Positions 25,023-33,881 of a DNA stretch of 38,502 bases are shown here, piece by piece (the first letter of the stretch is position 1; each line of letters opens with the position of its first letter). Position numbers and translations under genes: made by a program. The stretch covers positions 1 through 38,502 of the forward strand of contig CAILRB010000021.1 in assembly GCA_903836465.1 (NCBI GenBank). The letters run 5' to 3'. Source of the stretch: an uncultured Chlorobiaceae bacterium. Lineage in GTDB: Bacteria; Bacteroidota; Chlorobiia; Chlorobiales; Chlorobiaceae. The notes below the pieces were generated by a model that searched no databases, had not been told where the DNA came from, and was given only the letters and a program-made list of their open reading frames with translations.

Positions 25023-25507
25023 GACGTTTTACAAGACGCTGATGATCGGCATAAAGCAGCGTATACAGAAAGCGCAAACAAAAGCGATTCTTTCCGCTAA
25101 TTCCGAACTGATTTCCATGTTTTGGGATATCGGAAAGATGTTTGTGCAGAAACAAAAGCTCGAAGGTTGGGTGCTGCACTTATTCCAAGGCTTTCAAAGG
25201 ATATCCACAACGAATTACCTGAAATCAAGGAGTTTTCGGAATGGAACGTCAGGTATATGAACTGTCTCGCGAAAGAATATGGGAAATCAGTTTTGCCACA
25301 GGCTGTTGCAAAATTAACGGTGCAGGCCTTGCTTGCTGATATTCCCTGTGGGGGCATCCCGAAAAATATCTGGTTGAACTTTGGGCCGGATTTGCCTTTG
25401 TCGGCTCCAAACCGGAATATGCCGGAAAGTTGATTTATTCCTGCTCCGTTGACGCTAATGAGCTGACACAAATATTCCGCAACCACTGCGTGATTTTTCT
25501 CTTGTAA
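25023..25507 (+). pseudogene. DUF1016 (YhcG-type PD-(D/E)xK nuclease) relic, copy 1
   Basis: Pieces of a DUF1016 protein appear in more than one frame. LTFYKTLMIGIKQRIQKAQ opens it, then AILSANSELISMFWDIGKMF; after a frame change comes LIPRLSKDIHNELPEIKEFS and WNVRYM. The C-terminal part reads GHPEKYLVELWAGFAFVG joined directly to SKPEYAGKLIYSCSVDANEL. In full DUF1016 proteins some 50-60 residues containing nuclease residues stand between those two pieces. From 25291 onward it matches copy 2 (31323 onward) closely, including this same internal junction. Confidence 0.8.
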
Positions 25508-25591
25508 CCTCCTGCACTCCTTTTATTTGATATGAATATTCGGTAAATAAAAGGACTCCGTAGAATGACCGAATATCACAAATAACGACCA

Positions 25592-25816
25592 ATGCGCATT
25601 GAAGAGATAACGTCGGGCAGTTCGCTTACAGGCCTTGAACTTTATGCGGTTACATCGGTTATCGCGGTCATTCCAATTGCTGACGGAGCTGTTCGGGTGA
25701 TTTACCAGACACCTGACGGTATCCTCCAAGAGCGGCTTCTTGGTCGGGCAGATGAAAGCGAGCTTCTCAGCAATCAATTACAATATCGCCAATCTTCTCG
25801 CTCTTGCAGGAGGTAA
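25592..25816 (+). pseudogene. Large-helicase relic, copy 1
   Basis: MRIEEITSGSSLTGLE followed by AVRVIYQTPDGILQERLLGR matches the N-terminus of the large SNF2-type, DUF3883-containing helicases of defence loci, as recalled from the family. After about 60 codons the frame jumps, and the last bases (25775-25821) carry the end of the same gene, NLLALAGGNQ, in another frame. Sequence similarity to copy 2 continues past the end to about 25845, where the start of a DUF4062 gene would have been. Confidence 0.7.
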
Positions 25817-25892
25817 TCAATCAGTGCACGATACTGTCTATTCAGGATGATGGACCCAGCGGTTATGGGCCGGTAATGCCACAGTAATAAGT

Positions 25893-27404
25893 ATGGAAAT
25901 GAGTGATTTTGAACATAAAACACTGGAACTGATCAAGCAAGGGGAAGGTTTGACTCTTGAGTTTAAGGAGTGTTGCCATACCCTGAACAGGGATGTGTAT
26001 GAAAGTGTTTGCGCATTTTTGAACCGGCATGGGGGAACCCTGCTACTTGGGATAAAGGACAACGGTGATATTTTGGGGGTTGATCCAGATCGTGTCGATC
26101 AGATCAAAAAAGATTTTGTAACAGCCATAAACAATCCTCAAAAAATCAACCCGGCCTGTTACCTCTCTGTCAATGAAGTAAAGTTGCAGAACAAAACGGT
26201 ACTCTCTGTTTATATCCCGGAAAGTTCTCAGGTTCACCGTTGCAACGGTCGTATTTTTGATCGAAACGAAGACGGTGATTTGGACATCACTGACCATACC
26301 CGTCTGGTAGCCGATCTCTATCACCGAAAACAGTCTACCTATTCGGAAAACAAGCTCTATCCTTATGCGACGCTTGCCGACCTCCGTATGGATCTGCTCT
26401 CCAAAGTTCGCAAGATAGCGGAACTTCGACATGAAGATCATCCATGGAGAGAGATGGCTGATCTTGATGTACTGAAAAGCGCACAACTCTATCAGACCGA
26501 TCGCGAAACCGGTAAAAGCGGCCTGACACTGGCAGGAATAATGCTCCTTGGCAAAGACGATGCCATTCTTACCATTGTTCCTCACCATCGTACCGACCTG
26601 ATTTTGCGCAAGGTCAATCTTGACCGTTATGATGACCGTGATCTTGTTTGCACGAACCTGATTGAGAGTTATGAACGCATCATGGCGTTCGTTGCCAAGC
26701 ACCTGCCCGACCCTTTTTACCTTGAAGGAGACACCCGTATAAGCCTCCGGAAGGTAATTTTTCGTGAAATAGCTTCAAATACGCTGATACACAGGGAATA
26801 TCTGAATCCCTTTCCGGCCAAGCTGATTATAGAACGTGGACAAGTGCTTACCGAAAACAGCAATAAACCGCACGGGTTCGGGCCCATAAATCCGGCAAAT
26901 TTTTCGCCCTATCCCAAGAACCCTGTCATCGCCCGTTTTTTTCGTGAAATCGGGCGCGCTGACGAACTCGGTTCCGGAATGCGAAAGTTGATAAAATATG
27001 GTAAAGCGTATGGTGGAAGTGATCCAGCAATGATTGAAGGTGATATTTTTCGGATAATTGTCAAATACCCTGATTTTGAGGCTCGAACTACAGAAAAGGT
27101 GGAAGGGAGAGATACCCCTACAGTCGCCCCTACAGTCGCCCCTACAGTCGCCCCTACAGTGGGGATTCTGCTTGCCTTGCTGCAGAAAAACGGAGAGTGC
27201 AGCAGTATGGATATCCGCCAGGCATTAGGGCTGAAAGACCGCTCACATACGCATAAAAGCTACCTGCAGCCAGCCTTGGTGGCTGGTTACATTGAAATGA
27301 CCCTCTCTGAAAAACCAAACAGCCGTTTTCAGAAATATCGTCTCACTGATGCTGGCCGTGCATGGTTAGCAATTGTAGGAGAAGGAAAAATGAGATCGTT
27401 ATGA
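25893..27404 (+). CDS. AlbA_2/Schlafen-like ATP-binding protein
   Basis: The protein has 503 residues. Residues about 12-140 are an AlbA_2 (Schlafen-like) domain: EGLTLEFKECCHTLNRDVYE, LNRHGGTLLLGIKDNGDILG, HRCNGRIFDRNEDGD. Residues about 280-390 are a GHKL-type ATP-binding half (VIFREIASNTLIHREY, IGRADELGSGMRKLI). A Pro-Thr-Val-Ala linker built from a 12-bp tandem repeat follows, then a winged-helix-like C-terminus (SRFQKYRLTDAGRAWL). Such proteins are often called RecG-like or transcriptional regulators and are common in defence islands; the exact function is not known. ATG 25899 is an alternative start. The stop overlaps the next start by ATGA. Confidence 0.85.
   Translation: MEMSDFEHKTLELIKQGEGLTLEFKECCHTLNRDVYESVCAFLNRHGGTLLLGIKDNGDILGVDPDRVDQIKKDFVTAINNPQKINPACYLSVNEVKLQNKTVLSVYIPESSQVHRCNGRIFDRNEDGDLDITDHTRLVADLYHRKQSTYSENKLYPYATLADLRMDLLSKVRKIAELRHEDHPWREMADLDVLKSAQLYQTDRETGKSGLTLAGIMLLGKDDAILTIVPHHRTDLILRKVNLDRYDDRDLVCTNLIESYERIMAFVAKHLPDPFYLEGDTRISLRKVIFREIASNTLIHREYLNPFPAKLIIERGQVLTENSNKPHGFGPINPANFSPYPKNPVIARFFREIGRADELGSGMRKLIKYGKAYGGSDPAMIEGDIFRIIVKYPDFEARTTEKVEGRDTPTVAPTVAPTVAPTVGILLALLQKNGECSSMDIRQALGLKDRSHTHKSYLQPALVAGYIEMTLSEKPNSRFQKYRLTDAGRAWLAIVGEGKMRSL
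27115..27160 (+). repeat. 12-bp tandem repeat inside the AlbA_2 gene
   Basis: The unit CCCCTACAGTCG is present three times perfectly plus ten bases of a fourth. It encodes a repeating Ala-Pro-Thr-Val linker. The unit is a multiple of three, so changes in copy number would keep the frame. Confidence 0.95.
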
Positions 27405-27547
27405 CCTATCCCATAAAATCACCCCGTAAGCTTATCGAGGTTGCACTGTCATTGGATGCAGTGAAGAATGGTTACACGGATTTGCAGAAGTTGGCAGATA
27501 ACAGAGCGGTGGCGGCAGGTAGAGCAACTGATTTGAGCGACAAGTAA
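27401..27547 (+). pseudogene. N-terminal relic of a DUF1156-type DNA methyltransferase
   Basis: This is a 48-codon frame. The first 20 residues, MTYPIKSPRKLIEVALSLDA, match the start of DUF1156 adenine methyltransferases found in defence islands (from memory of the family). The remaining NRAVAAGRATDLSDK part seems to come from elsewhere in that or a neighbouring gene. All catalytic motifs are missing. Its ATG overlaps the AlbA_2 stop (ATGA), so the original operon junction has survived. Confidence 0.6.
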
Positions 27548-27622
27548 TACATGAAAGCGCTCAACGGAGAGGTGAACGTGTTGTAAGTCCTCTTCTGACA
27601 GCCTAAAAAAACAAAAAACTCA

Positions 27623-30146
27623 ATGGCTCATAAACTTTCATTGTCGTGGTTAGAAAATTTCCTTGAAGAGGCGTGCGAATCGCTGCGCGGGAATATGGAT
27701 GCGTCGGAGTTCAAGGAGTATGTCATTGCCATGCTCTTTCTGAAACGAGTCAACGACCAGTTTGCTCTTGAACGCCTGATGCGAAAAGGGCAGCTTGAAA
27801 AACGAGGTGTAGCAGGCAAAGAGCTGGAAGAGGGTCTGGAGCGTGAAGATGCCTACAAGTTTTTTGTGCCGCAACGTGCTCGCTGGGAAAAAATCAAGCA
27901 TCAAAAGCAGGAGGTGGGCTCTGAGCTGATGAAAGCCTTTGCCGAGCTGGAAGAGAAGAATCTCGGCAGCCTTGAAGGCGTTCTGAAACCGATCGACTTC
28001 AATAAAACCTTTGGCAAAAACAACAAGCGGATTACCGATGCCGACATGGTTGAACTCATCGCCCATTTCAACAAGGTGGTGCTCACCGATGACAACCTCG
28101 AATTTCCCGATCTGCTTGGTTCGGCTTATGAATACCTGATCAAATACTTTGCCGACAGCGCAGGGAAAAAGGGGGGAGAATTCTATACCCCTCGCACCGT
28201 TGTCAAGCTGCTGGTAACCATTCTCGACCCGGCGCAGGATGCCGAGATCTGCGACCCCACTGTTGGCTCGGGCGGTATGCTGATTGAATCGTTCAACTAC
28301 GTCGAAAGCAAGTATGGCAGCGCCAGAAAACTGACTCTCTATGGTCAGGAAAAGAATGGAACCACCTGGGGCTTGTGCAAACTGAATATGCTCTTTCATG
28401 ACATTCTGGATGCACAGATTGAAAACGGCGACACGCTCAATGAGCCCAAGCACAGGGAGGGGGCAGAGCTGAAACGGTTTGACATTGTCATTGCCAATCC
28501 GCCCTTTTCGCAGAACTATTCCACCGACAGCATGAAGTTCAAAGATCGCTATCAATTCTGGATGCCGACCAAGGGCAAAGCGGATTTCATGTTTGTCCAA
28601 CATATCATCAGTACGCTCAAATCCACCGGGCGCATGGCGGTGATTATGCCGCACGGTGTTCTTTTTCGTGGCGGTGAAGAGCGTAAAATGCGGGAGTGGA
28701 TGATCAGGCGCGGCTACCTTGAAGCGGTTATCGGTCTGCCACCGGCCCTTTTTTACGGTACAGGCATTCCCTATCAACCGAGCTGGTGCCGCAACCCGCA
28801 AGGAGGTACTCTTTATCAATGCCGACCACGAATACAAAGAAGGCAAGGTTCAGAACACCCTGCGCTCCGAAGATATCGAGAAGATAGCTTATGTCTACCG
28901 GAACAGGTGGTCGCTCAACAAATACAGCAAATTGGTGACGGTTGCTGAGCTGGAAAAAGAGGAGTTCAACTGCAACATCCGGCGCTATGTCGATAACAGC
29001 CCGCCCGCAGAATCGCATGATGTCCATGCACACCTGCATGGCGGTATTCCTGGGGCTGAAGTTGATGCCCTTGCCGAGTACTGGAAGAGCTACGCCGGTA
29101 TTCATGAACAACTTTTTATGCCGGTGAAGAACGGCTACTGTGAATTTGTACCGTCCATTGCAAGCAAAGAGAGTTTAAAAGCATTTCTGGATGCAAGCAG
29201 CGAACTAAAGAGCAAACACCTGGAGTTTGCTCAAAGCCTTGCCGACTGGTGGAAAGAAAACCTGCCAGCGCTGGAAGATTTGCCAACAAAGCAGAACGTC
29301 TATGACCTCTACCACGCTTTTTCCAAAACCATAGCTGATCGCATCAGCAAGCTTGGTATTCTTGATGAGTTCAAAAGTCGTGGCGCCTTTGCCAGTTACT
29401 GGAACGCTCTCTTTACCGACCTTCGCAGCGTCTCGGCCAGCGGATGGAATGCCGACCTTATTCCCGATGAGGAGATTCTGCAAAGCCAGTTTCCCAATGT
29501 GCTCAAGGAGATGAATGATAATGAAGCGCGGCGTGATGAGCTGGATGCGTTGTTCAAGGAGGTGAACGAACTGGAAGAGGGCGCGTGGAGCGAAGAGGAT
29601 TACGATGTTTACCCCAAGGCTGAACTTGCTGAAGTCAAGGTGCAGATCAAGAGTTTGGGCGGGGAGCTGAAAGAGATTGAGCGGGCCATAAAAAACAAAC
29701 GGCAGCAGGTTAAAGCGCTGAAACATGCAGGCGAATCTTTTCAGTCGATTGAAAACGAGATTACCGCGTTAACACTACAAGCAGATGCCTTGACTGCTCG
29801 TATTGCCGAACAGGAAAAGCGCATTGCCCGTCATGCGGAACGGGAGGCGGAGCTGAAAGCCTGCAAGAAGATCATCAAAGAGATAAAAGAGCGCAAAGAG
29901 AAGCTGGTTGAAGAGGCCCGCAACAAGATTGACAGCGCTGAAGCCCGGCAACTCATTCTTGCGCGGTGGGAACGAACGCTTTACGCAACGGTTGAAGAGT
30001 ACCTTGCGCAATACAGCCGGGCGCTTCGCTCAAGCCTCGAAAACCTCTGGGAGAAATATCACCAGCCGTTGCACAGTATTTTGAAAGAACGGGATGCTGC
30101 AAGTGTTGAACTGGCAGGGTATTTGATGGAGTTAGGGTATGAGTGA
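27623..30146 (+). pseudogene. hsdM: Type I restriction-modification DNA methylase, frameshifted
   Basis: Two overlapping frames make up one HsdM protein. The first (27623 to about 28772) has the HsdM_N helical domain ([20 protein letters not shown]), the S-adenosylmethionine site [10 protein letters not shown] and the catalytic IANPPF. The second (from about 28773 to 30146) has [20 protein letters not shown] and the long coiled-coil C-terminus. HsdM proteins normally read GTGIPAC(I/V)LV-INR across this point. Here IP is followed after one base by INR in a new frame, which fits a 14-base deletion at about 28772. The first frame then runs on to 28948 with unrelated residues. The product would lack the specificity-subunit contact half. 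Confidence 0.9.
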
Positions 30147-30243
30147 ACCATTCGCAGGCTTGGCAATAAAACCCCCCGGGATCATCACCGACTCAAGGTC
30201 GGGAGAGGATTTCTCCGGGAGCCCTTATGCAAGAAATGAGTAA
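30139..30243 (+). pseudogene. hsdS: Stub of type I specificity subunit gene
   Basis: ATG 30139 overlaps the end of hsdM as hsdS genes usually do. Only 34 codons follow (MSEPFAGLAIKPPG...), without a target-recognition domain. Identification rests on position more than on sequence. No hsdR gene is present. The next 137 bp (30244-30380) hold no recognisable feature. Confidence 0.45.
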
Positions 30244-30380
30244 GCCGATGGCGGAGGTGATGAAAAAAGCTATATTTCGAAAGGACTGTAGCTGGTTTAG
30301 ACTGATCTGTACAAGCCGCGATGACAAACAGTGATGTTGTTTTCTGTCTCTATTAATTTTGCACCATTCCGGCAAGCAGC

Positions 30381-30854
30381 ATGAAGTCAGTTTACATAGA
30401 ATCATCTGTCATAAGCTATATCACAGCTCGTCCGAGCAGGGATGTAGTGACATCTGCGCGACAGGCGATCACTATTGAATGGTGGGAGACCTACAGGGAT
30501 CTCTTTGATGTTTTTATTTCAGAATTGGTGTTAGAGGAAATTGGAACTGGTGATCTACAAGCTGCAAGTAATCGGTTGGCAATCGTTGAAAATATCCCCG
30601 TGCTTGTGGCAACAGATAGTGCGAAGGAATTAGCCAAGGCTTTAATTGTAGAAAATGCTATTTCTGCCTCAAGCGCAGAAGACGCATTACATATCAGTAT
30701 TGCCGCTGTGCAAGGTATAGATTTTCTGCTTACATGGAATTTCAAGCACATAAATAACGCAAACATGAGAGATAAAATAACTCAAGTTGTCAATCATTTG
30801 AATTTCCGTAGTCCAATACTTTGTTCCCCGGAGGAGTTAATCAATGAAAGATGA
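30381..30854 (+). CDS. PIN-domain protein, probable toxin of a toxin-antitoxin pair
   Basis: The protein has 157 residues. VYIESSVISYITARPSRD is the opening strand of a PIN domain (with Glu in place of the usual first Asp or adjacent to it), followed by ISELVLEEI (second acidic site), SSAEDALHISIAAV (third) and FLLTWNFKHI (fourth region). PIN toxins are metal-dependent RNases acting on RNA in the cytoplasm. The reading frame overlaps the downstream small gene by 11 bp, with toxin first, which is the reverse of the usual vapBC order but common in this PIN subfamily. It appears intact. Confidence 0.82.
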   Translation: MKSVYIESSVISYITARPSRDVVTSARQAITIEWWETYRDLFDVFISELVLEEIGTGDLQAASNRLAIVENIPVLVATDSAKELAKALIVENAISASSAEDALHISIAAVQGIDFLLTWNFKHINNANMRDKITQVVNHLNFRSPILCSPEELINER

Positions 30855-31077
30855 TCCAATCGTAGAAGAAATTCGTAGAGTTAGAAGCGCCCATGCGGCG
30901 AGATATGGTAACGATCTTGATCGTATTTTTGCGGCCATCAAAGAGTCAGAAAAAAAGTCTACCGCCAAGTTGGTTAATCGCGAGCCAATACTTCAATCAT
31001 TATTTGTCCCAAACATTGACGCTCAAATTTCGATGAGAGAGATTGTAGATTGTATCCGTGAAGGGAGGGATAGGTAG
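30844..31077 (+). CDS. Probable antitoxin partner of the PIN protein
   Basis: This is a 77-residue charged protein (PIVEEIRRVRSAHAARYGND followed by LDRIFAAIKESEKKS) of a small family often found right after PIN genes of this type. The overlap of 11 bp with the toxin gene and the size support an antitoxin role. There is no DNA-binding motif I can name with certainty. A GGAGTTAATCA stretch inside the toxin gene supplies the ribosome-binding site. The following 175 bp (31078-31252) hold no feature I can support. Confidence 0.7.
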   Translation: MKDDPIVEEIRRVRSAHAARYGNDLDRIFAAIKESEKKSTAKLVNREPILQSLFVPNIDAQISMREIVDCIREGRDR

Positions 31078-31252
31078 AGCCCTCAAAAAGATATAATAAG
31101 CCAACAGCTTGTTGGCCAATTACCCTGGGGTCATAACATTGCAATTATTACCAAATGCAAGGATTGCAATGAAGCGCTCTATTATGCACAGCAAACCGTG
31201 TAAAATAAATGGAGCCAAGCGATTGTGGCGTATCAAATCAGCACGTTGACTA

Positions 31253-31521
31253 ATGAGCGAACTGACTTTTTACAAGACGCTGCTGATCGCCGTTTATCGA
31301 AAGTATCCTGCCTTCTGGACAATTTTGCCACAGGCTGTGGCAAAAATACCGGAGCTGGCCTTGCTGTCAGGTATTCCCTGTGGGGGCATCCCGAAAAATA
31401 TCTGGTTGAGCTTGGTGCCGTTTTTGCCTTTGTCGGCTTCACATCGGGATATGCCGGAAAATTGAATTATTCCTGCTCCGCTGACGCTGATGCGCTGACA
31501 CAAATATTCCACAACCACTGA
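31253..31521 (+). pseudogene. DUF1016 (YhcG-type) relic, copy 2
   Basis: MSELTFYKTLLIA is the start of a DUF1016 protein. After a large deletion and a frame change come LWGHPEKYLVELGAVFAFVG and, across the same internal junction as copy 1, YAGKLNYSCSADADALTQIF. Compared with copy 1 almost all of the N-terminal domain is lost. No catalytic core remains. Confidence 0.8.
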
Positions 31522-31623
31522 GTGATTTTTCTCTTGTAACCTCCAGCATTCCTTTTATTTGATGTGAATATTCGGTAAATAAAAAGAGACCATGGAATGA
31601 TCGAATATCACAAAAAACAACCA

Positions 31624-31884
31624 ATGCGCATTGAAGAGGTAACGTCGGGCAGTTCACTTACAGGCATTGAACCTTCGGCTGTTGCATCGGTTATCGCGGT
31701 CATTACAATTGCCCTCAATCAGGCCGAAAAATTTGTGCTTGGTATTGTGCAGATTGACGAAAATGAGCAGATTGATGGCTCGCACTACCTGCGTAACCCC
31801 TTTCATAGCGCACCAAGCTGGGGAGTCTCATCAATCAGTTACAATACCCGGGATCTTCTCGCTCTTGCAGGAGGTAATCAATGA
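31624..31884 (+). CDS. Miniature remnant of a large helicase, N- and C-ends fused in frame
   Basis: The frame gives 86 residues from ATG 31624 (or 95 from ATG 31597). The first 35, MRIEEVTSGSSLTGIEPSAV and what follows, match the N-terminus of large DUF3883-type SNF2 helicases. The rest, QAEKFVLGIVQIDENEQIDG and on to NTRDLLALAGGNQ, resembles the C-terminal DUF3883 region. Hundreds of codons, including all helicase motifs, are absent between them, yet the frame is open, and its stop overlaps the next start by ATGA. It may be a dead relic kept open by chance or a small retained protein. Family matches are from memory. Confidence 0.55.
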   Translation: MRIEEVTSGSSLTGIEPSAVASVIAVITIALNQAEKFVLGIVQIDENEQIDGSHYLRNPFHSAPSWGVSSISYNTRDLLALAGGNQ

Positions 31885-33383
31885 GTACCCGATACCGTAT
31901 TTTTCTTTCGAGCGTCCAAAAAGAGCTGGCTGAAGAGCGTCAGGCTCTGAAAACGTTTATTCTGAATGATGTTCTTCTGCGGCAGTTTTTTGATGTCTTC
32001 CTTTTTGAAGATATACCGGCTTCAGACCGCCGACCTCATAACGTCTATCTTGAAGAGGTGGATCGTTCTGATCTCTATATCGGACTTTTCGGCGACAGTT
32101 ATGGTTCCGAAGGGCTGGAAGGCATCTCACCCACAGAAGAGGAATTTGATCGCGCTACCAAGGCAGCAAAACCCCGAATCATCTTTGTAAAAAGTGAGAA
32201 CGCATCGGGTCGCCATCCGAAAATGCAGGCGCTTATTCGCAAAGCAGGCGATCAGCTCATCAGGCGCCGGTATACAAGTATCCCTGAACTGACCGCAGGC
32301 GTTTACGCCAGTCTGGTAGAATATCTGGGACGATGGGGCGCAATTACCAAAGGCCCTTTCGATGCTTCAGCCTGCCGGGGAGCTGCACTCGCCGATATTT
32401 CAGAAGAGAAGGTGGCAACATTTCTTGATAGGGCAGTGCATGCACGCGGTTATGCCCATGGCCGGGGAACGCCGATGCGCAATGCACTGGTTCACCTCAA
32501 TCTTCTCGACCATGATTGCCCGAGTAACGCGGCCATATTGCTCTTTGGAGCGCAACCGCAACGCTTTCTGCTTTCATCCGAAGTCAAATGCCTCCACTTT
32601 CACGGAACCCAGGTAAGGAAACCGATTCCCTCCTATCAGGTTTATAAAGGCGACCTCTTCCAACTGGTGGATTCCTCCATAGATTTTGTGATGGGAAAGC
32701 TCAACAGAGCAGTTGGTACCCGGGCAGTAAGCAACGAGGCACCGGTCACTTACGAAATTCCCCGAGATGCCGTGGCTGAAGCAATTGTCAATGCCATTGC
32801 GCACCGTGACTACAGTTCCAATGCCTCTGTTCAGGTCATGCTCTTTTCCGACAGGCTTGAGGTGTGGAACCCGGGAAGCTTGCCGCCATCGTTGACCATT
32901 GACTCACTGCGCCGTCCCCATGCTTCGGTACCGCACAACCCGCTTATTGCCGAATCACTGTTTCTGACCAGAATCGTTGAACGGGCAGGTTCAGGCATTC
33001 TCGACATGATCGAACTCTGCGCCGAAAGCGGGCTCCGGCCACCTGAATTCCGACAGGATGCTGGTTCGTTTATACAAACCTTGTGGAGACCGGTTCAATC
33101 CGGCTCGACAGAAGAGAACGTTACCGCGCAAGTCGGCACCAAGTTGGCACTAAGTCGGCACCAAGTCCAAGTTCTCTCTAATTGTATGGAGGATAGTGAG
33201 TTATCCAAGCTCATGATCATTGTTGGTCGCTCAGATCGCACCAAGTTCCGGCACCAAGTTCTTAACCCGCTCATCGCAGCGGGATTGATTGAAATGACCA
33301 TTCCAGATAAACCACGAAGCAGCCTGCAAAAATACAGAATAAAAGAAAAAGGCAGAATCTGGCTTACAGAAAGAAAGCAATGA
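31881..33383 (+). CDS. DUF4062 plus GHKL-type ATP-binding protein
   Basis: The protein has 500 residues. Residues 4-110 are a DUF4062 domain (RYRIFLSSVQKELAEERQAL, then LEEVDRSDLYIGLFGDSYG and SPTEEEFDRA), a Rossmann-like module related to TIR-type folds. Residues about 290-385 form the GHKL/HATPase_c_4 part (DAVAEAIVNAIAHRDYSSNA, RLEVWNPGSLP, RIVERAGSGILDMI). A linker with imperfect GTCGGCACCAAGT repeats follows, then a winged-helix-like end (RSSLQKYRIKEKGRIWL) very like that of the AlbA_2 protein at 25893. It is found in defence islands; its activity is not established. Both ends overlap neighbours by ATGA. Confidence 0.85.
   Translation: MSTRYRIFLSSVQKELAEERQALKTFILNDVLLRQFFDVFLFEDIPASDRRPHNVYLEEVDRSDLYIGLFGDSYGSEGLEGISPTEEEFDRATKAAKPRIIFVKSENASGRHPKMQALIRKAGDQLIRRRYTSIPELTAGVYASLVEYLGRWGAITKGPFDASACRGAALADISEEKVATFLDRAVHARGYAHGRGTPMRNALVHLNLLDHDCPSNAAILLFGAQPQRFLLSSEVKCLHFHGTQVRKPIPSYQVYKGDLFQLVDSSIDFVMGKLNRAVGTRAVSNEAPVTYEIPRDAVAEAIVNAIAHRDYSSNASVQVMLFSDRLEVWNPGSLPPSLTIDSLRRPHASVPHNPLIAESLFLTRIVERAGSGILDMIELCAESGLRPPEFRQDAGSFIQTLWRPVQSGSTEENVTAQVGTKLALSRHQVQVLSNCMEDSELSKLMIIVGRSDRTKFRHQVLNPLIAAGLIEMTIPDKPRSSLQKYRIKEKGRIWLTERKQ
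33128..33170 (+). repeat. Imperfect short repeats in the linker of the DUF4062 gene
   Basis: The word AAGTCGGCACCAAGT occurs twice, with a close variant (AGTTGGCACTAAGT) between, in the stretch coding for the linker before the winged-helix domain. It is the same position at which the AlbA_2 gene carries its 12-bp tandem repeat. Confidence 0.8.
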
Positions 33384-33760
33384 TATCAGACTATCCCGTT
33401 AAATTATCCCGCAAACCGAAGACATCTCTCTCAAGCAAGTTGGGTGAGGGGTCGTCGGTTTCTTCCAATAATCTTGGCAGTTCATCTCAGGTTGGCCCCG
33501 GAACAACGCAAACAACAACAGACCCATCGAAGTCGAAAACATTCATCGGCACCGTTGACGTGAATGCAGCCACCGCGAAGATGCGCTTTGTGGAGATAGC
33601 AGAAGATATTATAGCGCTACTTGCCAGTGATGCCAAGGCAAACGTAAGGGTCAGCGTGGAGATCAGTACCGATTTTCTGGATGGAGTTTCTGACCAGATT
33701 AAACGGGTGGTCTCTGAAAATGCTGCGAGTCTGGGGTTTAAGAACAGGAGTTGGGAGTAG
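33380..33760 (+). CDS. Fusion of a methyltransferase-like N-end with a DUF499-like C-end
   Basis: The frame has 126 residues. The first 12 (MISDYPVKLSRK) resemble the start of the DUF1156 methyltransferase relic at 27401. A Ser/Gly/Thr-rich linker follows. The last 75 residues (FIGTVDVNAATAKMRFVEIA, then VRVSVEISTDFLDGVSDQIK and NAASLGFKNRSWE) match the C-terminal domain of DUF499-family ATPases, as recalled from the family. The middle of the methyltransferase, any gene between, and the ATPase motor are all missing. ATG 33380 overlaps the preceding stop by ATGA. Whether the product is used is unknown. Confidence 0.55.
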   Translation: MISDYPVKLSRKPKTSLSSKLGEGSSVSSNNLGSSSQVGPGTTQTTTDPSKSKTFIGTVDVNAATAKMRFVEIAEDIIALLASDAKANVRVSVEISTDFLDGVSDQIKRVVSENAASLGFKNRSWE

Positions 33761-33812
33761 GGTAAGGCGTTTTCTGCAAGGCGGCAACTGTGAAGAATAA
33801 TATGGGATAGTC

Positions 33813-33881
33813 ATGGGGCAACTGACTCCATCTCAAAAAAAGCGGCTCAATAGAAAAAATGGATTCGATGACCACCTTTGA
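33813..33881 (+). other. Very short leader frame overlapping the start of the large NTPase gene
   Basis: ATG 33813 opens a 22-codon frame (MGQLTPSQKKRLNRKNGFDD...) that ends at TGA 33879-33881, 23 bases inside the NTPase gene and in another frame. It could be a translational-coupling leader or the relic of a lost gene start. No ribosome-binding site is evident for either start. Confidence 0.3.

Noticed and set aside
27650-28846. Long minus-strand open frame of 398 codons
   Set aside because: It is antisense to the clearly recognisable hsdM gene and has no protein family features.
28700-28960. Programmed frameshift in hsdM
   Set aside because: No slippery heptamer is seen at the junction, and several conserved residues (AC(I/V)LV) are missing, which points to a deletion.
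25023-33760. Calling the relics a DISARM or BREX system
   Set aside because: None of the diagnostic genes is intact, and the helicase and methyltransferase fragments are too short to assign to a named system.
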